Shown piece by piece: positions 8,721-17,056 of a stretch of 64,000 bases of DNA. Origin of the DNA: CF-13 sp036390825 (GTDB lineage Bacteria > Chloroflexota > Dormibacteria > CF-121); NCBI GenBank assembly GCA_036390825.1, contig DASWBA010000135.1:1-64000 (forward strand). Direction: 5' to 3'. Below the pieces are notes generated by a model, which ran no database searches, was not told the origin of the DNA, and saw nothing but the letters and a program-made list of their open reading frames with translations. Within the stretch, counting starts at the first letter, position 1; each line of letters opens with the position of its first letter. Made by a program: the position numbers and the translations under genes.

Positions 8721-9970
8721 GAGCGCGAGCCGCGCTCGAGCTGCCGGCCGCGCCGCGCACGCTGGCGTCGATCCGGCTGTGGCGTCGCGGCGACCGCGCC
8801 CTGCTGCTCGCGGTCGCGGCGCTGACTGCCTTCGGGCTGGTCATGGTCTTCTCCGCCTCTGAGGTGCAGGGGTGGTTGTGGTTCCACAATGCGGCCTACT
8901 ACTTCGAGCGGCAACTAATGTGGCTGGCGCTCGGCGTCGTGCTACTCTTCGCCGGGGCCAACCTCGACTATCACCGCCTGCGGCCCCTGGCCTGGCCGCT
9001 GGGTGTCGGGACGGTGGTCCTCATGGTGCTGGTGCTGCTGCCGCATTTCGGCATCGAGGTCAACGGCGCCCGCCGCTGGCTGCGCCTCGGACCGCTGCAG
9101 ATGCAGCCCGCCGAGCTGGCGAAAATTGCCGCCATCATCTTCATGGCACTCTGGCTGGAGCGTCACCGCGATCGACTCTCCTCGCTGGAAAACGGCGTCG
9201 TGCCCTTTCTCGCGCTACTCGGATTGACCATCCTGCTGGTCATCCTGGAGCGTGACCTCGGCACCACGCTGATCCTCGCCGGCATCCTGCTTGCCCAGTT
9301 CCTGGTAGCCGGCGGCCGCAAGCGTCATGTGCTCTTGCTGGCGCTGATCATGGCCCTCTGCGTCTACCTCTTCATTCTGATGGAGCCCTATCGATTGCAT
9401 CGCATCCTGGCCTTTGTCGATCCCTGGGCGGATCCGCTCAACACCGGCTTCCAGGCGATCCAGTCGGTGGTGGCGCTCGGCTCGGGCGGCTTCGCCGGCG
9501 TTGGCCTGGGTCACAGCATCCAGAAGTACCAGTGGCTCCCCTTTGCGCACACCGACTTCATCTTCGCCATCGTCGGCGAGGAGACCGGGCTCATCGGCAC
9601 CAGCGCGGTGCTCGCCCTTTTTGGTCTCTTTGCCTACCGTGGCTACCGCGTGGCACTGAAGGCACCGGATGCCTTCGGGTCGCTGCTCGCCTGCGGCGTG
9701 ACCACCTGGATCGCGTTGCAGGCGATGATCAACATCGCTGCCGTCACCGTGACCTTGCCCACCACCGGCATCCCGCTGCCCTTCATCAGCTATGGTGGCT
9801 CATCGCTGGCGATCGCGCTGCTGGCGGTCGGCATACTGATCAACGTTTCGACCCAGAGCGAGAAGGTGGGATGGATCCGGCATGCGAGTATTGATCTCGG
9901 GCGGCGGAACGGGCGGACACTTGTTCCCGGCGATCGCGGTCGCGCAGGCGCTGTCGCGGAACGCGTCTGA
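8717..9970 (+). CDS. ftsW: Septal peptidoglycan polymerase FtsW (SEDS family)
   Basis: 417 residues, about ten membrane segments, with the SEDS motifs GARRWLRLGPLQMQPAELAKIA and TGIPLPFISYGGSSL. FtsW polymerises lipid II at the septum with FtsI as partner. Start overlaps murD by ATGA. Its C-terminus runs 89 bp into murG, encoding a basic tail after the last membrane segment that the SEDS core does not need. Confidence 0.95.
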   Translation: MRARAALELPAAPRTLASIRLWRRGDRALLLAVAALTAFGLVMVFSASEVQGWLWFHNAAYYFERQLMWLALGVVLLFAGANLDYHRLRPLAWPLGVGTVVLMVLVLLPHFGIEVNGARRWLRLGPLQMQPAELAKIAAIIFMALWLERHRDRLSSLENGVVPFLALLGLTILLVILERDLGTTLILAGILLAQFLVAGGRKRHVLLLALIMALCVYLFILMEPYRLHRILAFVDPWADPLNTGFQAIQSVVALGSGGFAGVGLGHSIQKYQWLPFAHTDFIFAIVGEETGLIGTSAVLALFGLFAYRGYRVALKAPDAFGSLLACGVTTWIALQAMINIAAVTVTLPTTGIPLPFISYGGSSLAIALLAVGILINVSTQSEKVGWIRHASIDLGRRNGRTLVPGDRGRAGAVAERV

Positions 9971-10964
9971 CGTCCCGCTCCTGTACGTGGGCCGAAGGGG
10001 CGGAATCGAGGAACAGGTCGTCCCCGGCTACGGCATCCCGATGGAGACTATCGTCGCGGCGAAGCTGGACATGGAACAACTTTGGCGAAACTGGTCGGTC
10101 CCATTTGTCGCGCCGCGCGCCCTGGCCCAAGCCAGCGGGATCGTCCGGCGCTTCCGGCCCGACGTGGTGCTCGGCACCGGTGGCTACGTCAGCGCGCCGG
10201 TCGTCCTGGCGGCGGCCGCGCGCCGGGTTCCAATTGTCCTGCAGGAACAGAACGCACTTCCTGGTCGGACCACGCGATGGCTTTCGCGAGTCGCGCGGGT
10301 GGTTGCCACCGCCTACCCCGAGACCGGCCGCTATCTGCACGCGAAGTCGGTCGTGACCGGCACGCCGGTGCGCGAAGTCTTTCGGAAACCACGGACGGAT
10401 TTCCCGGCGCGTCCTCAGCGCCTACTCGTGCTCGGCGGTAGTCAAGGAGCGCACCGGATCAACCAGGCGGTGCTCTCGGCGGTTGGCGACCTGAACCTCA
10501 TCACCAGGACGGAGCTCGAGGTCTGGCATCAGACCGGCGACAACGACTACCGCTGGATCGAATCAGCGCACCGCGCCCTCGAAGGGGGCGTCCGCGAGCG
10601 GTACCACCCGTTCGCGTTTTCGAACGATCTGCCGGGCCTGGTGTATCGTGCCGACCTGGTGCTGAGCCGCGCTGGCGCGGGGACCCTCAGTGAAGTCAGC
10701 GCGACCGGCGTTCCAATGCTGCTCATCCCCGGCCCATTCGCCGGCGGTCATCAACGGCTCAATGCCGAGCCGTTCGAACGCGAAGGCGCCGCCGTGGTGA
10801 TCCCCAACGAGGCGTGCGATGGTCCACATCTACTGGAGGCGATTTCGGCGATCGTTCACGATCCGGCTGGGTATAGCAAGATGGTGAGCGCCATGCGCTC
10901 CCTGGGCCGTCCGCAGGCCGCCGACGAAGTCGCGGGCCTGCTCGAGGCCGTCTCCTGCTTGTGA
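9882..10964 (+). CDS. murG: UDP-GlcNAc:lipid I N-acetylglucosaminyltransferase MurG
   Basis: 360 residues of a GT28 fold. N-terminal ISGGGTGGHLFPAIAVAQAL, then VLGTGGYVSAPVVLAA, LQEQNALPGRTTRWLS and the C-domain donor-site LVLSRAGAGTLSEVSATGVP. Converts lipid I to lipid II at the inner membrane face. The ATG at 9882 lies inside ftsW, and the conserved MRVLISGGGTGGH fixes it there. Confidence 0.95.
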   Translation: MRVLISGGGTGGHLFPAIAVAQALSRNASDVPLLYVGRRGGIEEQVVPGYGIPMETIVAAKLDMEQLWRNWSVPFVAPRALAQASGIVRRFRPDVVLGTGGYVSAPVVLAAAARRVPIVLQEQNALPGRTTRWLSRVARVVATAYPETGRYLHAKSVVTGTPVREVFRKPRTDFPARPQRLLVLGGSQGAHRINQAVLSAVGDLNLITRTELEVWHQTGDNDYRWIESAHRALEGGVRERYHPFAFSNDLPGLVYRADLVLSRAGAGTLSEVSATGVPMLLIPGPFAGGHQRLNAEPFEREGAAVVIPNEACDGPHLLEAISAIVHDPAGYSKMVSAMRSLGRPQAADEVAGLLEAVSCL

Positions 10965-12364
10965 TGCGGATTCACTTTATCGGGATCTGCGGCTACGCAG
11001 TCTCCGGGCTGGCGTTGGTCGCCAAGCAGCTCGGCAACGAGGTCACCGGATCGGACGAGGACGCCTACCCACCCACCACGGACATCCTGACCAAGGCCGG
11101 CATCAAGTGGGTCGACGGCCACGCCGCCGCCAACCTCACGCGCTGGGGGAAGCCTGACCTCGTCGTCCAGGGTAACCAGGTGCGCGAGGGCAACCCCGAA
11201 ACCGAGGCGGCCCGCCGGCATCACATCCGCCTGGTCAGCGAGGCGGAATACTGGGGCGAGCTGGCCGCGGATCGATATCGAATCGTGGTCGCCGGCTCGG
11301 CGGGGAAGACAACGACAGCCAGCTTGATCGCGTGGATTCTTCGTTCGGCGGGCCGCAACCCGGGCTTTCGCCTGGGGATGGCCGTCAAGGATCTGGGTTC
11401 GGCGGCCGCCTGGGGTAGCGGCCGGGAATTCGTCTTCGAAGGCGATGAGTACACGTCGGCCGTCTTCGATCCCCGACCCAAGTTCCTCCATTTCTCCCCG
11501 CAGCTGGCGGTGCTGACCAACATCGATTGGGACCATCCCGACGTCTTTCCCGACCCGGCCGCCTACGAGGCGGTGTTCCGTCAGTTCCTCGAGTATCTCG
11601 GACCGGAGGACCGCCTGATCGCCAACGCCGATGATCCGACGGTACGGCGGCTGCTCAACCGGACTCGTGCCAGCGTCGAGACCTATGGGCTGCGCGGCGG
11701 CGCCGACTGGCAGGGGCGCGACGTCCAGATCGACGGCGACGGAATGCGGTTCACCGCCTGGCACGAGGGCAAAGTGCTGGCCGTCGTCAGCACTCGGCTA
11801 CCGGGAGAGCACAATGCGACCAACGCGCTCGCGGCGCTGGCCGCCAGCGTGCGGCTCGGTGTCCCGGTGCCAGTCGCGGTCGATGCCATCGCTCGCTTCC
11901 AGGGCGTCTCTCGCCGGTTTGAGATCCGCGGCCAGGTACGCGGCGTCACCCTGGTCGATGATTACGCGCACCACCCGGCGAAGGTCCGGGCCACGCTGCA
12001 GGCGGCGCAGGAACGCTTTCATCCCGGCCGGGTGCTCGCCTGCTTCGTTCCCCACACCTACTCGCGGACGCGGGCCTTGATGGACGGCTACGCCGATGCC
12101 TTTGCGGGCTGCGCGCTGGTCGTCATCGGTCCGATCGAACCCGCCCGCGAGCGGCACCTCGCCCACACCGTCACCGCCCAGGACCTTGCCGACCACGTCC
12201 GTGGCGTCGATGAGGTTGTCACGGTGGACTCGGCGCGATCCGCCGCCTACAGGCTGGCGTCGGCGGCGCGCCCGGGTGATGTCATCGTCTTTATGTCCGT
12301 GCGCGGCTTCGACGATGTCGTCGGCAAGACCGCCGAGGTGCTGGAGCGCTCGCCGGTTGCCTGA
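10961..12364 (+). CDS. murC: MurC-type UDP-N-acetylmuramate ligase with Mpl-like features
   Basis: 467 residues with Mur-ligase architecture and a position (between murG and murB) normal for MurC, which adds L-alanine to UDP-MurNAc. However, the N-terminus IHFIGICGYAVSGLALVAKQ and the following TGSDEDAYPPTTDIL, the P-loop AGSAGKTTTASLIAWIL (no histidine before GKTTT), and the centre EGDEYTSAVFDPRPKFLHF resemble Mpl, the murein tripeptide ligase, more than textbook MurC. The C-domain (DDYAHHPAKVRATLQAA, FVPHTYSRTRAL) fits MurC and Mpl alike. Start is GTG 10961 (GTGA overlap) or ATG 10964. I keep murC from context; the substrate is not proven. Confidence 0.75.
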   Translation: MMRIHFIGICGYAVSGLALVAKQLGNEVTGSDEDAYPPTTDILTKAGIKWVDGHAAANLTRWGKPDLVVQGNQVREGNPETEAARRHHIRLVSEAEYWGELAADRYRIVVAGSAGKTTTASLIAWILRSAGRNPGFRLGMAVKDLGSAAAWGSGREFVFEGDEYTSAVFDPRPKFLHFSPQLAVLTNIDWDHPDVFPDPAAYEAVFRQFLEYLGPEDRLIANADDPTVRRLLNRTRASVETYGLRGGADWQGRDVQIDGDGMRFTAWHEGKVLAVVSTRLPGEHNATNALAALAASVRLGVPVPVAVDAIARFQGVSRRFEIRGQVRGVTLVDDYAHHPAKVRATLQAAQERFHPGRVLACFVPHTYSRTRALMDGYADAFAGCALVVIGPIEPARERHLAHTVTAQDLADHVRGVDEVVTVDSARSAAYRLASAARPGDVIVFMSVRGFDDVVGKTAEVLERSPVA

Positions 12365-13259
12365 CGCGTGGCTTGCCTCGTATCCCGGCGTCCGGGAGCA
12401 TGAGCCGCTACCGCCGCACAGCTGGTACGGCATCGGCGGCCGCGCCCGATATTTCCTGGAGTTGGCCGACGATGCGGCCTTGCCGGAACTGATCGGCCGC
12501 CTGCATCGCGACCAGGTCCCGTACCTCGTCATCGGGGCCGCCACCAATACGCTGTTCGCCGGCGACGAGCTGCCGGGGCTGACGATCAAGCTGAGCATGA
12601 CTGGGATTTCGATCGAGGGTGATGACGCGTTGGTTGCCGCGGGGACCCTCATGCCGAAGCTGGCGGCCGAGACGGCGAGGGCGGGCCGCGCCGGGCTGGA
12701 GTTTGCGGCGGGTGTCCCGGGTTCCGTCGGCGGTTCGGTCGTCGGCAATGCAGGGGCGTTCGGCGGTGAGATCAAGGATCGGCTACTGCGTGCAGCCGTT
12801 ATCGACCCCGAAGGTCAGCGCCACATCATGACGGCGGCCGAGTGCGCCTTCGCCTACCGCGATTCGGTCTTCAAACGCTCGCGCCAGCGTTGGGTCATCA
12901 CCTCTGCGACCTTCGCGACCACCAGCGAGGCACCGGCGGCGGTGCGGGCTCGTCTGCTGGAGGTGCAGAAGCATCGGCGTGCGACGCAGCCGATCGAGCA
13001 GCGCAGCCTGGGCAGCACCTTCAAGAACCCACCGGGCGATGCGGCGGGACGGCTGATCGATGCCTGCGGCCTCAAGGGCCTGCGAATCGGCGGCGCCCAG
13101 GTCTCGGAAAAACACGCGAATTTCATTGTCAACCTGGGCGGAGCGTCCGCCGATGACGTGCTAGCCTTAATGGCCGAGATGCGGGATCGCGTCCAAGCAC
13201 GGTTCGGCATCGAGCTGGAACCGGAGATCCGCGTCATCGGCCGGGCTACGCAAGCGTGA
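12357..13259 (+). CDS. murB: UDP-N-acetylenolpyruvoylglucosamine reductase MurB
   Basis: About 300 residues of an FAD-binding oxidoreductase: NSWYGIGGRARYF-like start (HSWYGIGGRARYFLE), VIGAATNTLFAGDELPG, GLEFAAGVPGSVGGSVVGNAGAFGGEI, and the catalytic-region RSLGSTFKNPPGDAAGRLID. It reduces enolpyruvyl-UDP-GlcNAc to UDP-MurNAc with NADPH. The best start is TTG 12357, overlapping murC by 8 bp; a frame open further upstream gives only unrelated sequence antisense to MurC-like codon use. The type lacks a long insertion near the middle. Confidence 0.9.
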   Translation: MPDAWLASYPGVREHEPLPPHSWYGIGGRARYFLELADDAALPELIGRLHRDQVPYLVIGAATNTLFAGDELPGLTIKLSMTGISIEGDDALVAAGTLMPKLAAETARAGRAGLEFAAGVPGSVGGSVVGNAGAFGGEIKDRLLRAAVIDPEGQRHIMTAAECAFAYRDSVFKRSRQRWVITSATFATTSEAPAAVRARLLEVQKHRRATQPIEQRSLGSTFKNPPGDAAGRLIDACGLKGLRIGGAQVSEKHANFIVNLGGASADDVLALMAEMRDRVQARFGIELEPEIRVIGRATQA

Positions 13260-14398
13260 AGCGTCTTCGGGTCGGGGTCCTGTTCGGGGGGCGGTCGACC
13301 GAGCACGAGGTGTCGATCCTGTCGGCCCAGTCGATCATCGCCGCCATGGATCCGCAGCGCTTCGAGGCGGTTCCCCTCTATATCGACAAAGAAGGTCGCT
13401 GGCTGACGGGCGATTCCCTCAAGCGCCTTGTCAGCACGGCGGCGGCCCGTAAGTATGTCTACTTGCCTCCCGACCCAACCCAACACTCCCTCGTTCCCGC
13501 CGACAACGGAACACCCTCCCCCTCTGGGGAAGGGCCGCGTGGCGGCCTACCACCACTCGACGTCGTCTTCCCGGTCTTTCATGGGCTCAACGGTGAAGAC
13601 GGCACCATCCAGGGGGTGCTCGAGCTGGCCAACCTGCCCTATGTCGGCGCCGGGGTGCTCGGATCCGCGCTCGGGCTCGACAAGATCTACATGAAGCGAG
13701 CCTTCGCGGCCGCCGGTTTGCCGGTGGTCGACTATCTGCCCATCACGCGCCGCCAGTACGAACGTGACCCGGATGCCTTCGTTGCGCTCGTCGAAGAGCG
13801 GATCGGATACCCGTGTTTCACGAAATTCGCGAACTCCGGCTCAAGCGTCGGCACCACCAAGGCACACAACCGAAGCGAACTGGTCGATGGACTTCGCCTC
13901 GCCAGTACGTTTGACCGCAAGCTGCTGGTGGAACGCGCCGTCGATGCCCGCGAACTCGAGATCAGCGTCCTCGGCAATGACGAACCCGAGGCCTCCATCG
14001 TGGGCGAGGTCGTGCCGGCACACGAGTTCTATGACTACGACGCGAAATATCTCGACGAGGGCTCCCGGCTGCTGATCCCGGCACCGGTCGAGGACAGCCT
14101 CGCGCAAGAAGCCCGGAGCATGGCGGTGCGCGCCTTCCAGGCGGTCGACGCCGCCGGCATGGCCCGGGTGGACTTCTTCATGGAGCGCGCCGGCGGTCGC
14201 CTGCTCGTGAACGAGCTCAACACCATCCCCGGCTTTACCCGAATCAGCATGTATCCCAAGCTCTGGGAAGCCTCGGGGCTGCCGTATCCGAAGCTGATCG
14301 AACGCCTCGTCGAGCTCGCCATCGAACGCTTCGACGACCGGCAGCGCTCGCAAACGGCGATCGACAGCCGTCTGCTTCCGCCCGAGGCGGGCGAATGA
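13256..14398 (+). CDS. ddl: D-alanine--D-alanine ligase
   Basis: 380 residues of ATP-grasp fold: VGVLFGGRSTEHEVSILSAQ, FPVFHGLNGEDGTIQG, CFTKFANSGSSVGTTKA, and the metal site VNELNTIPGFTRISMYP. Makes the D-Ala-D-Ala dipeptide for MurF. Start GTG overlaps murB by GTGA. The loop before LDVVFPVFHG contains a copy of a palindromic repeat (13514-13534) that adds NTPSPSGEGPRGG-like low-complexity residues; the frame is kept, so the enzyme is probably functional. Confidence 0.95.
   Translation: MKRLRVGVLFGGRSTEHEVSILSAQSIIAAMDPQRFEAVPLYIDKEGRWLTGDSLKRLVSTAAARKYVYLPPDPTQHSLVPADNGTPSPSGEGPRGGLPPLDVVFPVFHGLNGEDGTIQGVLELANLPYVGAGVLGSALGLDKIYMKRAFAAAGLPVVDYLPITRRQYERDPDAFVALVEERIGYPCFTKFANSGSSVGTTKAHNRSELVDGLRLASTFDRKLLVERAVDARELEISVLGNDEPEASIVGEVVPAHEFYDYDAKYLDEGSRLLIPAPVEDSLAQEARSMAVRAFQAVDAAGMARVDFFMERAGGRLLVNELNTIPGFTRISMYPKLWEASGLPYPKLIERLVELAIERFDDRQRSQTAIDSRLLPPEAGE
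13514..13534 (+). repeat. Palindromic repeat copy inside ddl
   Basis: CCCTCCCCC (13514-13522), TCT, GGGGAAGGG (13526-13534). It can form a stem with one C-A mismatch. It lies in the ddl coding sequence in a predicted loop and is read as TPSPSGEG. See the matching copies at 35123 and 44410. Confidence 0.65.
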
Positions 14399-15201
14399 CG
14401 GTCGGCACCATCTCGAAGCGACGCCGGAGGACCGCGCCTGCGCCGGCCAAGGCCACCGCCTCGTCGCGCGGATGGATCTGGGCGGTGGCCCAGATCGCGA
14501 TCCTCGGCGCTGAAGTCTTCGCCGCGCTTTTCCTCCTGGCGCAGCCGGCCTTCCGGGCGCGGCAGGTCGAGGTCATCGGGACGAGCCATCTCACGCCGGC
14601 GCAAATCAGCGCAGCCCTTGCGCTCCCGGCGGACCGCAACATCTTCTTTCTCAGCCACAGCGACCTCGAGCAGCGGCTAGGGGCCATGCCCTGGGTCCGG
14701 TCGGCGAGTGTCAGCCTGGCCCTACCCGACCGGGTCACTGTCAGGGTCATCGAGTGGAAGCCGTCAGCGGTGCTGCAGGTGGGGGAGGCGACCTACGCCA
14801 TGAACGACCTGGGCCAGGTTCTCGACCCGGCGGCGGAGGCCGGCGGACTGACGGTGATCAACCGACCCGATTTCGGGACGGTGACGTTTGGCCAGCACGC
14901 CGTCGATCGTGACCTGCTACCGATGCTGCTGCAGTTGAAGGCGGGCTTCGCCCCGGCGTTCAAAATCTCGTTGATGTCGTTTCAGCTCGATGGCCGCCAG
15001 GTGCTCAGCGCGCAAACCGACCACGGATGGACGATTATCTTCGGCCAGATGGTTACCGGCGACGACCGCGCGACCCTCGAGCCGAAGCTGGCGGCGCTGC
15101 GCGCTTTGAGCAGCCGGATCGATTTCACCTCGGCGCCGATCCAGTACATCAACCTCGAGAATCCGGGGGCGCCGGCAGTGCAGATGCGAGGGCGGAAATG
15201 A
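14395..15201 (+). CDS. ftsQ: Cell division protein FtsQ
   Basis: 268 residues: basic N-terminus, one membrane segment (about 29-50, WAVAQIAILGAEVFAALFLL), a POTRA domain beginning RARQVEVIGTSHLTPAQI, and a FtsQ/DivIB beta domain ending QYINLENPGAPAVQMRGRK. FtsQ bridges early and late divisome proteins. Start ATG overlaps ddl by ATGA. Confidence 0.9.
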   Translation: MTVGTISKRRRRTAPAPAKATASSRGWIWAVAQIAILGAEVFAALFLLAQPAFRARQVEVIGTSHLTPAQISAALALPADRNIFFLSHSDLEQRLGAMPWVRSASVSLALPDRVTVRVIEWKPSAVLQVGEATYAMNDLGQVLDPAAEAGGLTVINRPDFGTVTFGQHAVDRDLLPMLLQLKAGFAPAFKISLMSFQLDGRQVLSAQTDHGWTIIFGQMVTGDDRATLEPKLAALRALSSRIDFTSAPIQYINLENPGAPAVQMRGRK

Positions 15202-15563
15202 GACTTCCGGCCAGTGGCTCGCGCGAGGCGCTCTGGCTGGTCGCGGCCGTGATCGTCTTCGGCATTCTGGGGATCGTCCTCGGCCTCAATGCGCCGGTGC
15301 AGATCCCACCGGGTTACGCGCGCTACACCGCCGTCATGATCCTCGCCGCCCTCGACTCCGTTCTGGGTGCGGTCAAGGCCTGGCTGAATGGGAACTTCGA
15401 AAACAAGGTCTTCATCTCGGGCCTGCTGGTGAACTCCCTGGCTGCCGGAGCGCTCACCTACCTGGGCGACAAGCTTGGCGTCGAGCTCTATTTCGCAGCC
15501 ATCGTCGCCTTCGGCGTCCGGATCTTCGACAACCTGGCCGTTATCAGGAGGCACCTCCTCTAG
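15198..15563 (+). CDS. sbp: Small basic protein Sbp (DUF1290)
   Basis: 121 residues with three to four membrane segments; the conserved core ARYTAVMILAALDSVLGAVK and NKVFISGLLVNSLAAGALTY is diagnostic of the DUF1290 protein found between ftsQ and ftsA/ftsZ in many Gram-positive lineages. Function unknown, linked to division by context. ATG at 15198 overlaps ftsQ by ATGA; a longer in-frame opening upstream belongs to ftsQ sequence in another frame. Confidence 0.85.
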   Translation: MRLPASGSREALWLVAAVIVFGILGIVLGLNAPVQIPPGYARYTAVMILAALDSVLGAVKAWLNGNFENKVFISGLLVNSLAAGALTYLGDKLGVELYFAAIVAFGVRIFDNLAVIRRHLL

Positions 15564-15600
15564 GAACGGAACTGGCCTGTGGAAAACTGGCCAGCTTGTG

Positions 15601-15629
15601 TTGTCGTTGCGGCCGAACCCCTCTATAAT
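15601..15629 (+). promoter_or_regulatory. Internal promoter for ftsA-ftsZ
   Basis: TTGTCG (15601-15606), 17-nt spacer, perfect TATAAT (15624-15629) in the only large gap of the cluster. Predicted start near 15636; an AGGAAAGG site at 15656-15663 then serves the TTG start of ftsA. This would uncouple ring-protein supply from wall-precursor synthesis. Confidence 0.75.
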
Positions 15630-15667
15630 GGGCTCGCCGGTTCCAGCCAACGTTCCAGGAAAGGTTT

Positions 15668-16897
15668 TTGCCTCGATCTAAATACGTCGTAGCACTCGAT
15701 ATCGGCACAACCAAGATCTGCTGCGTCGTCGGCGAGCCGACGGAGCGCGGACTGAACATCGTCGGCGTCGGTGAGGCGCCTTCCGAGGGTCTGCGTCGCG
15801 GCGTGGTCGTCAACATGGAGAAGACGGTGCGGGGCATCACGCACGCGGTCGATGCCGCGCAGCGCATGTGCGGTCACAAGCTGGAGTCCTGCTTCGTCGG
15901 CATGGCGGGCACCCACGTCCTCAGCCAGAACAGCCGGGGCGTGATCGCGGTGGCGCGATCCGACCGAGAGATCGGACAGGAAGACGTGACCCGGGTGATC
16001 GACGCGGCGCGCGCGGTCTCGGTGCCCAACGATCGCGAGATCATCCACGTCGTCCCTCGCGGCTACGTGGTCGACGGACAGGAGGGCGTCAAGGACGCCG
16101 TCGGCATGTCGGGCTCCCGGCTCGAGGTCGAGACGCACATCATCACCGGGTCCCTGACGGCGGTGCAGAACGTCGTGAAGTGCGTGCACCAGGCCGGCAT
16201 GAGCGTCGAAGACCTGGTGGTGCAAGTGCTGGCATCGGCGGAAGCCGTCCTCAACGACAACGAGCTCGACCTGGGTGTCGCCCTGGTCGACGTCGGGGGT
16301 GGAACCACCGATGTGGCGCTCTTCAACGAGGGCAGCGTGGTGCACACCGCGGTGCTGCCGGTGGGAGCCACACACGTGACCAACGATGTGGCCATCGGGC
16401 TGCGGACCACGCTGACCGAGGCCGAGATGTTGAAGATCAATTACGGCCATGCGATTCCGGCGTGCATCCCGCGTGAGGAGATGGTCGAGGTGCACCAGAT
16501 CGGCCAGGACCGCATGCAGGCCGTGCCGCGGCGCCACCTGGCCGAGATCATCGCTCCCCGGGCCCGAGAGATCCTCGAGATGGTCAAGCTCGAGATGCGT
16601 CGCGGCGGTCACGATGGGTTCCTTCCGGGCGGAGTGGTCTTCACCGGCGGTGGCTGCCGCCTCCTCGGCTTTACCGAAGCCGCCCAGGGTCTGCTGGAGC
16701 TACCGGTTCGGATCGGGTCGCCCGGGCAAACCATCGGAATGAGCGATCAGGTCAGCGGTCCTGCCTATGCGACGGCGGTCGGGCTGCTGCGATGGGGAAC
16801 CAAACTACGCCACCACGGCAACGGGCACACCCCCGTTGGCGCGGGTGCTTCAGCGGTGTACGCGCGGACGGTTCGTTGGATCAAGGATTTCTTCTAG
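15668..16897 (+). CDS. ftsA: Cell division protein FtsA
   Basis: 409 residues of actin-like fold: VVALDIGTTKICCVVG, ALVDVGGGTTDVALFN, and GVVFTGGGCRLLG. It tethers FtsZ to the membrane; the C-terminal VRWIKDFF is a good amphipathic membrane-targeting helix. Start is TTG at 15668, preceded by AGGAAAGG. FtsZ follows after 15 nt. Confidence 0.95.
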   Translation: MPRSKYVVALDIGTTKICCVVGEPTERGLNIVGVGEAPSEGLRRGVVVNMEKTVRGITHAVDAAQRMCGHKLESCFVGMAGTHVLSQNSRGVIAVARSDREIGQEDVTRVIDAARAVSVPNDREIIHVVPRGYVVDGQEGVKDAVGMSGSRLEVETHIITGSLTAVQNVVKCVHQAGMSVEDLVVQVLASAEAVLNDNELDLGVALVDVGGGTTDVALFNEGSVVHTAVLPVGATHVTNDVAIGLRTTLTEAEMLKINYGHAIPACIPREEMVEVHQIGQDRMQAVPRRHLAEIIAPRAREILEMVKLEMRRGGHDGFLPGGVVFTGGGCRLLGFTEAAQGLLELPVRIGSPGQTIGMSDQVSGPAYATAVGLLRWGTKLRHHGNGHTPVGAGASAVYARTVRWIKDFF

Positions 16898-16900
16898 AGG

Positions 16901-17056
16901 AAGGAGGCCGTTATGAACATGGACGATCAGCTTCGAATGAAGGGCCTCGCCTCACGGCCCGTGATCCCCGGCGACTATGGCGGGGGCCAGGGCCCGCGCG
17001 TCTCTGCAGAACGGTTCGTAAGGGCGCGCCTGGAGCGCGATAAGGAGGAAGCAATG
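16901..17056 (+). promoter_or_regulatory. Two identical ribosome-binding sites for ftsZ
   Basis: AAGGAGG at 16901-16907 lies 5 nt before ATG 16913; AAGGAGG at 17042-17048 lies 5 nt before ATG 17054. Both are in the same frame without an intervening stop. Few other genes in the window have such strong sites. Confidence 0.8.
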
